From positions 1-64,000 of the forward strand of contig CAVOYQ010000016.1 in the NCBI GenBank assembly GCA_963700705.1: a DNA stretch of 64,000 nucleotides, in the 5' to 3' direction. Position 1 is the first letter of the stretch, and each line of letters starts with the position of its first letter. Under the pieces are notes generated by a model, which made no database searches, was not told the origin of the DNA, and saw nothing but the letters and a program-made list of their open reading frames with translations. Source of the stretch: JAHEFT01 sp963700705. GTDB lineage: Bacteria > Pseudomonadota > Gammaproteobacteria > Xanthomonadales > SZUA-36. Positions 51,360-61,253 of the stretch are shown piece after piece. Position numbers and translations under genes: made by a program.

Positions 51360-52397
51360 TCAGGCAGTTTCCTGTTTCTGTTCGCGGGATAACAAATCCC
51401 TGAGACTCTGGTATGGATCCCTGCCGAGATGGAGTATTCCGTAAACCTGCTCGGATATAGGCATTTCGACATCATGCCTCGTGGCAAGCCGCCAGACCTC
51501 CAGCGAGGTTTTCACGCCTTCAACGACCTGGCCAATTTCGGCCAGGGCTTCGTCGATGCCTTTGCCGGCGCCGAGGGCCAATCCCAGCCTCCGGTTTCGG
51601 GACAAATTTCCGGTGCAGGTGAGCACCAGGTCACCCATGCCCGCCAGACCCGTCAGGGTCTGGTCACGCGCACCGAGCACCCGCCCGAGCCGCATCATTT
51701 CCACCAATCCGCGGGTCACCAGCGCGGCCCTCGCATTATCACCCAGGGACATTCCGTCACTGATCCCGGTCGCGATGGCCAAAACATTTTTGACCGACCC
51801 GCCCAATTCCGCACCGACGATGTCATCGCTGGTGTATGCCCGGAAATTTCCACCATGCAGCGCGGAGGCCACCCTGGCGCAGTATTCAGGCTCCGTGCCG
51901 GCCACGGTAAGCGCCGTTGGAAGGTTGGCCGCCACTTCCCGCGCAAATGACGGCCCGGTGACAACGGCGAGCGGATGTTCGTCGCCAAAGATTTTTCGGG
52001 CGGGTTCGTGCAGAAACTGTCCGGTTCCAGGTTCCAGGCCCTTGCAGGCCCAGGAAACGCCCTGCCCCGGTTTCAACCACGGCTTGATCTGTCCGAGCAT
52101 CCCGACAAAGGCGTGGGATGGGACCACGATGAGTACTTCGTCCGCCATGCCCACAGCCCGTTCCAGGTCCGGTTCCACCACCAAACTCTCGGGCAGCCGA
52201 TGTCCCGGCAGGAACCTTTCATTGCTGCGGTTCCTGCCGATGGCCTCGATGTGTTCACGATCCCAATCCCAAAGCACGGCCCCGGTACCGGAACGTATCA
52301 ACTGCATCGACAACGCCGTTCCCCAGGAACCGGCCCCCAGGACGGCGAACACGGAGGTGCCGTTCTGCGGCTTTACCAATCCCGGATCTGCAGTCAT
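51360..52397 (-). CDS. gpsA: Glycerol-3-phosphate dehydrogenase [NAD(P)+]
   Basis: 345 residues; supplies sn-glycerol-3-phosphate for phospholipids. NAD loop VLGAGSWGTALS, then VTGPSFAREVAANLPTAL, AELGGSVKNVLAIATGISDG (catalytic Lys) and LTGLAGMGDLVLTCTGNLSR. 10 bases after secB. Confidence 0.97.
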   Translation of the reverse strand: MTADPGLVKPQNGTSVFAVLGAGSWGTALSMQLIRSGTGAVLWDWDREHIEAIGRNRSNERFLPGHRLPESLVVEPDLERAVGMADEVLIVVPSHAFVGMLGQIKPWLKPGQGVSWACKGLEPGTGQFLHEPARKIFGDEHPLAVVTGPSFAREVAANLPTALTVAGTEPEYCARVASALHGGNFRAYTSDDIVGAELGGSVKNVLAIATGISDGMSLGDNARAALVTRGLVEMMRLGRVLGARDQTLTGLAGMGDLVLTCTGNLSRNRRLGLALGAGKGIDEALAEIGQVVEGVKTSLEVWRLATRHDVEMPISEQVYGILHLGRDPYQSLRDLLSREQKQETA

Positions 52398-52407
52398 CGC
52401 CGGGCGA

Positions 52408-52938
52408 TCAATCGTTGGTTGAAAACTCGGGCGTGACGGTTTCTCCGGTGGCGGCGCCGTTATTTTGTTCCTGCACCATCTGCTGCATACGCTGGGCGTA
52501 AAGCATGTCGAAATTGACCGGCTGAAGAACCAGCGGCGGGAATCCGGCCTCCGCGACCAAAATGGAGATCACTTGCCGGGCATATGGAAACAGCGTTGTC
52601 GGGCACATGGTGTTCATCACGGCGTGCGTGGCTTGTTCGTTAAACCCGCCCACCATGAAAATACCGGCCTGTGCAACTTCAACCAGGTACGCGGTTTTTT
52701 CACCGACACTCGCCGTCACGGTGACGGTCAATATCACTTCGTGCAGGTTTTCACCCAGGTTCTCGACCCGCTGGGCCAGGCTCATTTTCACGTCCGCCTG
52801 GCCGGCTTCCTGGAAAATCTGTGGTGCATTCGGCAACTCGAGAGATACGTCTTTCGTATACAATTTCTGGATCTGGAATTGTCCTGCACCCTCTGGGCCC
52901 GGGGTCATGACCGGATCCTGATTCTGTTCTTCTGCCAT
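52408..52938 (-). CDS. secB: Protein-export chaperone SecB
   Basis: 176 residues. Tetrameric chaperone delivering preproteins to SecA. FQIQKLYTKDVSLELPNAPQ, GIFMVGGF and NTMCPTTLFPYARQVISILV are typical. Second in yibN-secB-gpsA; E. coli has grxC before secB but only 65 bases lie between yibN and secB here. Confidence 0.97.
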   Translation of the reverse strand: MAEEQNQDPVMTPGPEGAGQFQIQKLYTKDVSLELPNAPQIFQEAGQADVKMSLAQRVENLGENLHEVILTVTVTASVGEKTAYLVEVAQAGIFMVGGFNEQATHAVMNTMCPTTLFPYARQVISILVAEAGFPPLVLQPVNFDMLYAQRMQQMVQEQNNGAATGETVTPEFSTND

Positions 52939-53003
52939 GTTTTAATCACTCTTGGGGGTTGGGTCGCCCAACGTGACGGGCGACAAAAAATGGAATTATC
53001 TCA

Positions 53004-53429
53004 TTATTTCGTCGTGACCGGAAACTGGTCACCGCGCCACTGGGCCATACCGCCTTTCAGTACCGCAACGTCGGCAGCTCCCATTTTACGGAGATTGCCG
53101 GCAGCGGAAATGGCCGTTTGGCCGCTTTTGCAAACGACAAGCAGTTTATTGTCTTTCAGCTTCAGCACCTCCGCATCGGGATTTGCCAGCCGCGAAGGTT
53201 GCAGGTTCCGGGCGTTCACGATGTGGCCCTTGTTGAAATCGGCGACCGGTGAAATATCGATGATCACGGTATTGGGGTCATTGATCCATGCGACCGATTC
53301 TGCCGGGGTGAGTTCAGTCAGCCCCTGCACTTTTCGCATTACCTCGGTCCAGACAACGAGCCCGAGAACCGCCAGGAAGCCACCCACGAGGAGTAAATGA
53401 TTCCCTGCAAATTCGAATACCTGCTCCAT
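53004..53429 (-). CDS. yibN: YibN-like membrane-anchored rhodanese
   Basis: 141 residues: an N-terminal membrane helix (HLLLVGGFLAVLGLVVW) and a rhodanese domain with active-site Cys in VVCKSGQTAISAAGNL. ATG 53429 gives MEQVFEFAGNH; a longer frame to 53666 overlaps the divergent gpmI leader and is rejected. Confidence 0.92.
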   Translation of the reverse strand: MEQVFEFAGNHLLLVGGFLAVLGLVVWTEVMRKVQGLTELTPAESVAWINDPNTVIIDISPVADFNKGHIVNARNLQPSRLANPDAEVLKLKDNKLLVVCKSGQTAISAAGNLRKMGAADVAVLKGGMAQWRGDQFPVTTK

Positions 53430-53569
53430 GCTGCAATCTCTTTTATGAAATAATAAGACAATCCCACAGTCGCTTGTTGGGCCGCAGTGATGCTGCCGCC
53501 GCTCTATCGCCTGTGGGCCTGTCACATTTGGAGTCGGCCGCAATAAATTGCAAGTAGGTAGAGCTAAAA

Positions 53570-55117
53570 ATGAATCAAAAAATTTCGCACACGCCGCTCG
53601 TCCTGATGATCCTCGATGGCTGGGGTTATCGTGAAGAGAGCGCGAATAATGCCATTGCACTGGCAAAAACTCCTTGCTGGAGCGACATGTGGAAAACCGA
53701 CCCCCATGTACTGATCGAGACTTCGGGTGAAGCCGTCGGCTTGCCGGATGGCCAGATGGGCAATTCCGAGGTGGGCCACATGAACATTGGCGCAGGACGG
53801 ATCGTTTACCAGGATTTCACCCGTATCACCAAGGCGATCAGGGATGGTGATTTTGCCCGGAACCCCAATTTATGCAAGGCGATTGACGCCTCCCGTGAGA
53901 GGAACGCAACCGTTCATATCATGGGATTGCTTTCCCCGGGCGGAGTGCACAGCCACGACGATCATTTTATTGCAACGGTGCAACTTGCCGCGCAAAGAGG
54001 CGCCCGGTCTATCGCCGTTCATGGATTCCTGGACGGAAGGGATACCCCGCCACGCAGCGCGGAAGCATCGATCGTCCGGATGCAGGAGCTCCTGGACACC
54101 CTTCCAGGGGCTGAATTCAGCTCCATAAGCGGCCGCTATTATGCAATGGACCGGGACAAGCGATGGGACCGGGTCGAACGCGCTTATCGCGCCATTGCCC
54201 AGGCGGAGTCCGCATGGCACGAGCCAACAGCCGTCTCGGCCCTGCAAAAGGCTTACGAGAGGGGAGAAAACGACGAGTTTGTCCAACCCACTGTCATTGG
54301 TGAAGCCGCCGGCATGCACGATGGCGATACGATCATATTTATCAATTTCAGGGCGGACCGGGCGCGAGAAATCACCATGGCCTTTGTCAACGAGCCTTTC
54401 GATGGCTTCCACCGCTCGCGGATAAAATTGTCCGATTTCGTCTGTATGACCGAATACATGGCTGATCTCCCGGTGTCCGTGGCGTTTCCGCCATCAACCC
54501 TGCCCCGCTTGCTGAGCAGTGAGTTGGCGGAAGCCGGACTCCGCCAACTCAGGATTGCGGAAACTGAAAAATATGCGCACGTGACCTTTTTCTTCAACGG
54601 CGGCGAAGAAAAACCTTACCCATTGGAAGATCGGACCCTGATCCCGTCACCGGATGTCGCCACTTATGATCTGCAACCCGAAATGAGTGCTCCGCTGCTG
54701 ACAGAAAAGCTCGTGGAAGCGATCTGCTCCGGGAAATACGACGTGATTATCTGTAACGTCGCAAACCCCGACATGGTCGGGCACACCGGAAACCTGGAGG
54801 CCGCCATCAAGGCCGTCGAGGCTGTTGACCGCTGCCTCACGGCAACCAGGGCGGCGATTGACCGGGTCGGAGGGCAATTGTTGCTTACCGCGGACCATGG
54901 CAATATCGAATTGATGGTTGACCCCGTGAGCGGACAGAAACACACGGCGCACACGACCAACAAGGTACCCCTCCTGTTTCATGGCCGCAGCGCAAAAATG
55001 AAGGAAGGCGGTTCGCTCAGGGACATTGCGCCGACCATGCTGTGTTTGCTGGGATTACCGCAACCTGTAGAAATGACCGGTCAACCGCTGGTGGAAATTG
55101 AAGGTGGTACGGCCTGA
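53570..55117 (+). CDS. gpmI: 2,3-bisphosphoglycerate-independent phosphoglycerate mutase
   Basis: 515 residues, Mn-dependent glycolytic enzyme of the alkaline phosphatase superfamily. VLMILDGWGYREESANNAI, the catalytic Ser in GQMGNSEVGHMNIGAGR, and the metal site LLTADHGNIELM. AGGTAGAG precedes the ATG. First of gpmI-envC-ctpA, divergent from yibN as in E. coli. Confidence 0.98.
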   Translation: MNQKISHTPLVLMILDGWGYREESANNAIALAKTPCWSDMWKTDPHVLIETSGEAVGLPDGQMGNSEVGHMNIGAGRIVYQDFTRITKAIRDGDFARNPNLCKAIDASRERNATVHIMGLLSPGGVHSHDDHFIATVQLAAQRGARSIAVHGFLDGRDTPPRSAEASIVRMQELLDTLPGAEFSSISGRYYAMDRDKRWDRVERAYRAIAQAESAWHEPTAVSALQKAYERGENDEFVQPTVIGEAAGMHDGDTIIFINFRADRAREITMAFVNEPFDGFHRSRIKLSDFVCMTEYMADLPVSVAFPPSTLPRLLSSELAEAGLRQLRIAETEKYAHVTFFFNGGEEKPYPLEDRTLIPSPDVATYDLQPEMSAPLLTEKLVEAICSGKYDVIICNVANPDMVGHTGNLEAAIKAVEAVDRCLTATRAAIDRVGGQLLLTADHGNIELMVDPVSGQKHTAHTTNKVPLLFHGRSAKMKEGGSLRDIAPTMLCLLGLPQPVEMTGQPLVEIEGGTA

Positions 55118-56282
55118 ATCCCTGAAATCTTCCGCACCTCAACGTGTCACCCGTTTCGTATTGCTGATTGCTCTTGCTTTTTGGCTTCCGGCAACAGCCG
55201 GCCAGGATGCCGGCAAGGCGGAGGCGGAATCCAGGCTGAGCGAAGTCACGCTGGCGATCGACAACCTGAGGGAACAGCTGGACTCATCAAGAGCGGACCA
55301 CCGGGAGGAACAGGCGCGGATGCGGGAAGTGGATCTCGCCATCCAGGCGGCCGGTCTGAAACTCAGAACCCTGGAGGAACAACGGAATCGACACATGGAT
55401 GAACTGGCGAAACTGGAACTCCAGCGGGAAACGTACCTGTCCAGCCTTGACGTTCAGCTGGAACAGTTGGCGGAACAGGTCCGGTCCGCCTACAAACTGG
55501 GTAGCCAGTCACGGATAAAGCTTGTACTGAACCAGGATGATCCGGCTCGCCTCGGCCGGATGCTGGCGTATTATGATTTCCTCAACCAGGCCCAGGTTCG
55601 GAAGATCTCCGGCTTGAAAGAAGCCCTGACGACGCTTGATGAAATGCAAGATTCCATAGACCTGGAACTCTCGGGCATTGAACGCGTTCAAAACCAGCAG
55701 CGCATCGTCCTGGAAGACCTGGGCCAGCAAAGACGCGAACGTGAGGTTATGATCGCAGCGCTGGCCAGCCGGATCGACAATGAGGAGTCCCGGCTCCGCG
55801 AACTCGAACAAAACCGGAAAGACCTGGAAGCCCTGCTGGAACGTTTGAGCAATGTTCTTGCCGATATTCCGGCGGACCTCGGCAACCGCGCCGGCGTCGC
55901 TGCGCAGAAAGGCAAGCTGCCCATGCCTTTAAAGGGGCCGGTAAAACACGCTTTCGGGCAGCAAAGGGCCGGCGGACTGAAATGGCAGGGATGGCTGATT
56001 GAGGCGCAAATGGGCGCTGAGGCCGGCGCCGTTGCCTACGGCCGGGTGGCCTTCGCGGATTGGCTTCGCGGTTATGGATTGATGATGATTATTGACCACG
56101 GCCAGGGCTTTTTGAGCCTTTACGGTCACAATGAAAGCCTGCTGCGTGAAGTTGGCGCCTGGGTAGAACCCGGTGAAATTATCAGTATAGTGGGCAGCAA
56201 TCCCGGAACTGACCAGGGCCTGTATTTTGAATTTCGGAAAAATGGAAAAGCGGTGGATCCGGCAGCATGGATCGCGCGATGA
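55104..56282 (+). CDS. envC: Murein hydrolase activator EnvC
   Basis: About 392 residues: signal peptide (FVLLIALAFWLPATAGQDAG), long coiled coil (about 45-250), and a LytM/M23 domain without full zinc ligands (LMMIIDHGQGFLSLYGHNES). Activates amidases AmiA/AmiB at the septum. GTG 55104 is preferred (TTG 55098 possible); both overlap the gpmI end. Confidence 0.94.
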   Translation: MVRPESLKSSAPQRVTRFVLLIALAFWLPATAGQDAGKAEAESRLSEVTLAIDNLREQLDSSRADHREEQARMREVDLAIQAAGLKLRTLEEQRNRHMDELAKLELQRETYLSSLDVQLEQLAEQVRSAYKLGSQSRIKLVLNQDDPARLGRMLAYYDFLNQAQVRKISGLKEALTTLDEMQDSIDLELSGIERVQNQQRIVLEDLGQQRREREVMIAALASRIDNEESRLRELEQNRKDLEALLERLSNVLADIPADLGNRAGVAAQKGKLPMPLKGPVKHAFGQQRAGGLKWQGWLIEAQMGAEAGAVAYGRVAFADWLRGYGLMMIIDHGQGFLSLYGHNESLLREVGAWVEPGEIISIVGSNPGTDQGLYFEFRKNGKAVDPAAWIAR

Positions 56283-56325
56283 CCGGCCTGACCCGGTCGC
56301 CACATCACACGGACCGAACTTAAAT

Positions 56326-57624
56326 ATGATGAAATGCTATATGAAGGTACTTTCTGCCGCTCTGGTTTCGCTATCCGGTTTCTCCCTGGTTTATGCTCAG
56401 AGCGCGACCGAACCTGTCCCTGCTGAGCAGGCGCCCGTTCAGGCCGCCCAGTTGACGCTGGATGATCTGCGTACGTTCACGGACATATTTAACCAGGCTC
56501 GAAAAAACTACGTGGAGGAAGTTGATGATCAGACTTTGCTCAATGCGGCCATACGCGGCATGCTGCAGGAACTGGACCCTCATTCCAGTTACCTGCCTGC
56601 AAAAGAACTGGAAGACCTCAACGATTCGGCGCTAGGCCGGTACAGCGGCATCGGGATCGAAGTGCAGGACCGGGAAGGCAAAGTGGTTGTCAACGCCATC
56701 ATCAACGGCAGCCCCGCTGACCAGGCCGGACTGAACCCGGGCGATGTCATTACGTCCATAAACGGAAGTCCGGTGGAAGGCCGGCCCCCGAACGAAGCAA
56801 TGGATGAATTGCAGGGCAAGCCGGACAGCAATGTCGTGATGCACGTCATTTCGGCCGAAGGCAAGGAACGGGACGTCGAAATCACCCGGCAATACATCAA
56901 GCTGCCGACGCTGAACTTTGAGTTACTCGACGACTCGATTGGTTATTTCAAGATGACCCAGTTTCACCAGGACAGCGCGTCCGACCTGGAGCAAACCCTG
57001 GAAAACATAAAGAACGACGGCATCGAACTCGACGCTGTGATCATTGACCTGCGGAAAAACCCGGGCGGGGTTTTACGCCAGGCAGTCGCCATGGCTGACG
57101 GGTTTTTGGACGAAGGTGGCATCGTTTCTACCCGAGGTAGAAATTCAACCATGCAACTCGAATTCAATGCCACACCGGGGCAGTGGCTTCCGGGCGTTCC
57201 ATTGATGATACTGGTCGATCACAGTACGGCATCGGCATCCGAGGTGCTGGCCGGTGCATTACAGGATAACGGCCGCGCGGTAGTTGTCGGAGAACGGACT
57301 TTTGGCAAGGGCTCGGTGCAGTCAGTGTTACCCCTGCGCAACGGTGCGGGCATCAAGTTGACCACTGCCCGTTACTACACGCCTTCGGGCCGCTCCATCC
57401 AGGCGGAAGGAATCGTGCCGGACGTGGACATAGAATGGAACGAAGATACCACCGGACAGGATCAGGATGGGCAACTCCGCGAAGCCGACCTCGAACGGCA
57501 CCTCGGGCACGAATCACAAGCAGACTCCCCGACGCAACATAACCCGGCACTTGAAGATTTTCCGCTGGAAAAGTTACTGCAGGCCCTGAAAAGCGCAGAA
57601 ATCATTCCGGACCAGGAGTCCTGA
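56326..57624 (+). CDS. ctpA: C-terminal processing protease (S41, CtpA)
   Basis: About 432 residues: signal peptide (VLSAALVSLSGFSLVYAQS), PDZ domain (YSGIGIEVQDREGKVVVNAI), and S41 protease with Ser in DHSTASASEVLAGAL and Lys in GERTFGKGSVQ. Periplasmic protease cutting from C-termini. The frame is open further upstream inside envC; ATG 56326 starts the signal peptide. Confidence 0.95.
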   Translation: MMKCYMKVLSAALVSLSGFSLVYAQSATEPVPAEQAPVQAAQLTLDDLRTFTDIFNQARKNYVEEVDDQTLLNAAIRGMLQELDPHSSYLPAKELEDLNDSALGRYSGIGIEVQDREGKVVVNAIINGSPADQAGLNPGDVITSINGSPVEGRPPNEAMDELQGKPDSNVVMHVISAEGKERDVEITRQYIKLPTLNFELLDDSIGYFKMTQFHQDSASDLEQTLENIKNDGIELDAVIIDLRKNPGGVLRQAVAMADGFLDEGGIVSTRGRNSTMQLEFNATPGQWLPGVPLMILVDHSTASASEVLAGALQDNGRAVVVGERTFGKGSVQSVLPLRNGAGIKLTTARYYTPSGRSIQAEGIVPDVDIEWNEDTTGQDQDGQLREADLERHLGHESQADSPTQHNPALEDFPLEKLLQALKSAEIIPDQES

Positions 57625-57695
57625 TGCCCTGTCACGCATTGTAAGGCGTGTACAGCAAGCCAGGAAGGTCGACCGCCAGGCGCGCAAGCAGGAAG

Positions 57696-58028
57696 CTAGT
57701 CCGAAGCCGAGCGCCCGTGGGGTTGTACCGGGAACGGAGTCACTTTCTCACCGGACTCACGATCCCGAATCCGGCATTGGCCGCGTTTTTCCACTTCCTC
57801 CACGCGTAACACGCTCTGGATCGGGAGGTGCAAGACCCGGGCGTTTCTGAACTCCTCGCGCATTTTTTCTTCTGTCGGGTCGATCACCAGCCCATCCGAG
57901 GTATCAAACACCAGGCCGGAGACCTCGATAAAGCCCCACAACCCGCTGGAAGTGACACCCTCACTGAACAATTCGTAAACCTTGCCACCGTTCAGGAATA
58001 TGATTTTATAAAGTCGCTTTTCTGCCAT
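57696..58028 (-). CDS. DUF1820 family protein
   Basis: 110 residues. MAEKRLYKIIFLNGGKVYEL and GLWGFIEVSGLVFDTSDGLV match a small gammaproteobacterial family of unknown function. ATG 58028 chosen over a longer frame to 58151. Confidence 0.82.
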   Translation of the reverse strand: MAEKRLYKIIFLNGGKVYELFSEGVTSSGLWGFIEVSGLVFDTSDGLVIDPTEEKMREEFRNARVLHLPIQSVLRVEEVEKRGQCRIRDRESGEKVTPFPVQPHGRSASD

Positions 58029-58072
58029 CTGTCCGAGGTCTGTTTCCTTTAACCCAGGTAACTCCTGGTTAA

Positions 58073-58759
58073 TTATAGCCTGATCTGTGCGAGGGCCCGG
58101 GCGATCAGTGCGAAGCTGAGACCCAGCGCAAAACCTGCGAGGTGGGTCCACCAGGCCACGGCCCCATTAATGGGGCCAAATACCGTGTAAAGCAACTGCA
58201 AAGTGAACCAGGAGCCGATAACCAGCAACGCGGGAACACGGGCGAATTGCAGGTAGACCCCGAGCGGGAGAAAAAGTCCTATTCTTCGCCTGGGGAACAA
58301 ACCCAGGTATGCCCCGACAACCGCTGAAATCGCACCGCTTGCGCCAATTATGGGTGTATCCAGCTGTGGCAGGCGAAGTGCAACGATCACGTTCGCCAGG
58401 GCTCCGCCCAGCAGAAAAATCAGGATGATCCCCACTGACCCGAGCCTTTGCTCAACCTTGATTCCAAAAACCCACAGGTAGGCCAGATTTCCCAACAGGT
58501 GCAGCCAACTGGCATGGATAAAGAGCGATGTCACCAGGCTCAAAGCCGATAAACTCCACCACGAAGCCGGATTCTCGCTGAGCAGGGCCGAAAGGGAAGA
58601 CGGCTGCATCCCGCCCATGTCGATCATCGCCTGCTGCATCAGTGGATTCAGCCCGGTGTATATAAACAGGGCGAGAATACAGACCAGGCTGATGCTGATC
58701 GTTACGAAGGGTGGATGCGGCGGGTGTTCCGACCAGTTGGTCACGATCCCGTAATTCAC
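58073..58759 (-). CDS. Rhomboid family intramembrane serine protease
   Basis: 228 residues, six membrane segments. Catalytic Ser in PIIGASGAISAVVGAY and His in WWTHLAGFALGL; also HASWLHLLGNLAYLWVFG. Compact form without extra domains. GTG start at 58759. Lies 4 bases after gspB, probably one transcript. Substrate unknown. Confidence 0.93.
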   Translation of the reverse strand: MNYGIVTNWSEHPPHPPFVTISISLVCILALFIYTGLNPLMQQAMIDMGGMQPSSLSALLSENPASWWSLSALSLVTSLFIHASWLHLLGNLAYLWVFGIKVEQRLGSVGIILIFLLGGALANVIVALRLPQLDTPIIGASGAISAVVGAYLGLFPRRRIGLFLPLGVYLQFARVPALLVIGSWFTLQLLYTVFGPINGAVAWWTHLAGFALGLSFALIARALAQIRL

Positions 58760-58763
58760 GTGA

Positions 58764-59552
58764 TCAACTCTTTACGAGAAAGCGGTAATTCCTGTACAGG
58801 AAGATAGCCCCGTCCTTGCGGATTTCATCCAGCACGAGGCCTCCATCCAATTCATCTTTCTCGACCAGGCGCTGGCCATTGGACAGGAGGAAGCGATCGC
58901 CCGGGTGCTCGGCATAAACCAGGACGGTAATCTTGATTTCCGGCAAATCATCCCTGATCCCCTGCGGCAACTCCCAATAACTGATGGGTTCCGCCACGTG
59001 GGGTTCAACTGCACTATGGAGACTTTCTTCATTGACCTCCGCCGTGGCATCCGTTTCCGCAGTCGATGAATCGGCAACCGGGTCCGGAACCGGTTCGGCA
59101 ATGGCCACAACCAACTCCGATGGCTTTTCGGACGCCGGCTCTTCGTTTTCCGCTTTGAAATTAGTGACGGACCGGGCGACCCTGTCGCGGTCGCTGGACG
59201 CTTTGGCTTTGTTCGCCCCTGGATTGATGGGCATCGGCAGCTGTTTCGCATTTTCCGGTTGATACGATTCGGTCTTCGTACGATTTTGTGGGGGTTCGTC
59301 CACCGGCGGGACTCCGTCGTCCGCGTTCTCCACCGCGACAAGAGCGACTTCCTCCCCCGGGGACTGCCGGAATTGCTGCCAGCCAAACCAGCCCATCACG
59401 CTGACGCTCAGCAAGATCATCAAGAGTATGATCCACGGATTCAGGGGCTGGTGACGCTGAGCGGGATCGTCAGGGCGGTTCTGGAGCGTGGGCACCTGGC
59501 CCAATTGACGCTCCTGCTCCGATTTCTTCAGCGCTTCAAGCAAAATCGACAT
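58764..59552 (-). CDS. gspB: General secretion pathway protein GspB
   Basis: 262 residues. MSILLEALKKSEQERQLGQV is the cytoplasmic start, one membrane helix follows (WIILLMILLSVSVMGWFGW), then a low-complexity linker and a periplasmic C-terminal domain (SYWELPQGIRDDLPEIKITV). Partner of GspA in placing the type II secretin. No other gsp genes in the window. Confidence 0.92.
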   Translation of the reverse strand: MSILLEALKKSEQERQLGQVPTLQNRPDDPAQRHQPLNPWIILLMILLSVSVMGWFGWQQFRQSPGEEVALVAVENADDGVPPVDEPPQNRTKTESYQPENAKQLPMPINPGANKAKASSDRDRVARSVTNFKAENEEPASEKPSELVVAIAEPVPDPVADSSTAETDATAEVNEESLHSAVEPHVAEPISYWELPQGIRDDLPEIKITVLVYAEHPGDRFLLSNGQRLVEKDELDGGLVLDEIRKDGAIFLYRNYRFLVKS

Positions 59553-59555
59553 GAA

Positions 59556-61241
59556 CTACGACCTCTCCCCGGCTGCCGTGATCAAACGGGGTTGTGTGAT
59601 GGTTGGCGCCATCAGGTAGATAAGTGTATTGGGCCCAATAATACCATCCGCCCGCAAACCGTTGCGTCGTTGAAAGGTCATCAGCCAGGTTTCAAAACCG
59701 GAATCAAACACCCCCTCGCCGGTCCAGGCAGGTTCAGCGTAGCCCGCCATTTCCATGACTATATCCACGGCCACGCCGGATTCCCCGCGGCGGATCTGTA
59801 CCGGCCAGTCCGCCGCCTGGGGCCAGGCGACCAGGTACTCGCCCAACCAGTGGTTTTCGATTGCTTCGCGCGTCACCGTCACCGGCTTCTCACTTGATCC
59901 GACCAGCAACCCTTCACCGGAAAACCCGAGCAATACGAGGAACCTCGGTTTGTCGCCCTGCAACACCAGGATCACCGGCAACCCCAGGTTCCGGATCCTG
60001 GACCAGTTGCCCTGGTCGCGGAAACAGGCATAGCCGACACCGGCAACGCCGTCACAAGCAGCTGCAATGGCATTGGCGTTTTCACCATCCTGCCAGAGGT
60101 CAGCCATGGTCCGCCAAGCCAGGCGGTGTTGCGAGTCGAGCCACTCCGGTTCAACTTCCCGCATTGGCGCCAACGGTTCGTCCGCCAACTCGGCGCCGAC
60201 AGCAGAATCTGCCTGGCTCACGGCAATCCCGATGGGCGGCGCGGAATCCTCAATCACCGGCAAGGGTTCCGGGGCCTGCTGAACCGAAGCCGTCGCTACC
60301 GGTGTTTCGACCGGGAGAAATCGTTCCAGCGCAGGGAAACCCCACAGGAGCAGGCTGATAACCGCAAGCGCCGCTACCGATGCCATGGCGACGACCGCGG
60401 GCCAGCGGGTCGAACGCACCCGTGACTCGCTTGGCTGGACCTCGTTGGCCGCTGCATTGACGAAAGCGGAAGAAATGTTATCCGCTTCCCGGGCATATGC
60501 GCCGGCCAGCGACCGGTCGGCAATGATATTGATCAATCGCGGAACCCCGCCCGATCTTTGGTACAGGGCACGCATGGCGGAACGCCGGAACGGATTCCGC
60601 CTGGCGCCTGCGACCTGTAAGCGGTGTTTCACGTAGGCTATGGTTTCTTCCTGGTTCAGCGGCGTCAAATGGTAGCGGGCCGTAATTCTTTGCGATAGCT
60701 GACGCAGATCCTGCCTTTGCAATAACTGCCTGAGCTCAGGCTGGCCCAGCAGAACCATTTGCAACAATTTATCCTTGGCTGTTTCGAGATTGGTCAGCAG
60801 CCTGACCTGCTCGAGGGCTTCCGGGCTCAGATTTTGCGCTTCATCAATCACCACGACGACGCGCCGGCCCAGCGCATGCTGTTTCAACAGGTAATCATTG
60901 AGGGTGTCTACCATCAATTTATTGCTTTCGGTCAGACCCTGGGTATCCAGGCCCAATTCTTCGCAGATGGTTGCGAGCAATTCCCGCGGCGTGACCAGCG
61001 AGTTCAGCACCAACGCAACCCGGGTGTCCTCCGGCACCTGTTCCAGCAGGCACCGGCAAATCGTCGTCTTGCCCGTGCCGACTTCGCCGGTCAGCTGAAC
61101 AAACCCGCCTGAGCCACCCTGGCCCACACCATATAACAGGTGTGCGAGCGCCTCCCGGTGCGCCGCGCTGAGGTAAACAAACGCAGGATCCGGGGTAATC
61201 GAAAACGGCGCTTCATTCAATCCAAAAAACTGCAGGTACAA
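59556..61241 (-). CDS. gspA: GspA/ExeA-type ATPase with peptidoglycan-binding domain
   Basis: 561 residues. N-terminal AAA ATPase (QLTGEVGTGKTTICRCLLEQ Walker A, VVVVIDEAQNLSPEALEQVR Walker B), one membrane helix about 280-300, then a C-terminal peptidoglycan-binding_1 domain (TFQRRNGLRADGIIGPNTLI). With GspB it passes the type II secretin through the cell wall. Followed 3 bases later by gspB. Confidence 0.94.
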   Translation of the reverse strand: MYLQFFGLNEAPFSITPDPAFVYLSAAHREALAHLLYGVGQGGSGGFVQLTGEVGTGKTTICRCLLEQVPEDTRVALVLNSLVTPRELLATICEELGLDTQGLTESNKLMVDTLNDYLLKQHALGRRVVVVIDEAQNLSPEALEQVRLLTNLETAKDKLLQMVLLGQPELRQLLQRQDLRQLSQRITARYHLTPLNQEETIAYVKHRLQVAGARRNPFRRSAMRALYQRSGGVPRLINIIADRSLAGAYAREADNISSAFVNAAANEVQPSESRVRSTRWPAVVAMASVAALAVISLLLWGFPALERFLPVETPVATASVQQAPEPLPVIEDSAPPIGIAVSQADSAVGAELADEPLAPMREVEPEWLDSQHRLAWRTMADLWQDGENANAIAAACDGVAGVGYACFRDQGNWSRIRNLGLPVILVLQGDKPRFLVLLGFSGEGLLVGSSEKPVTVTREAIENHWLGEYLVAWPQAADWPVQIRRGESGVAVDIVMEMAGYAEPAWTGEGVFDSGFETWLMTFQRRNGLRADGIIGPNTLIYLMAPTITQPRLITAAGERS

Positions 61242-61253
61242 TTTATTCTCTCT

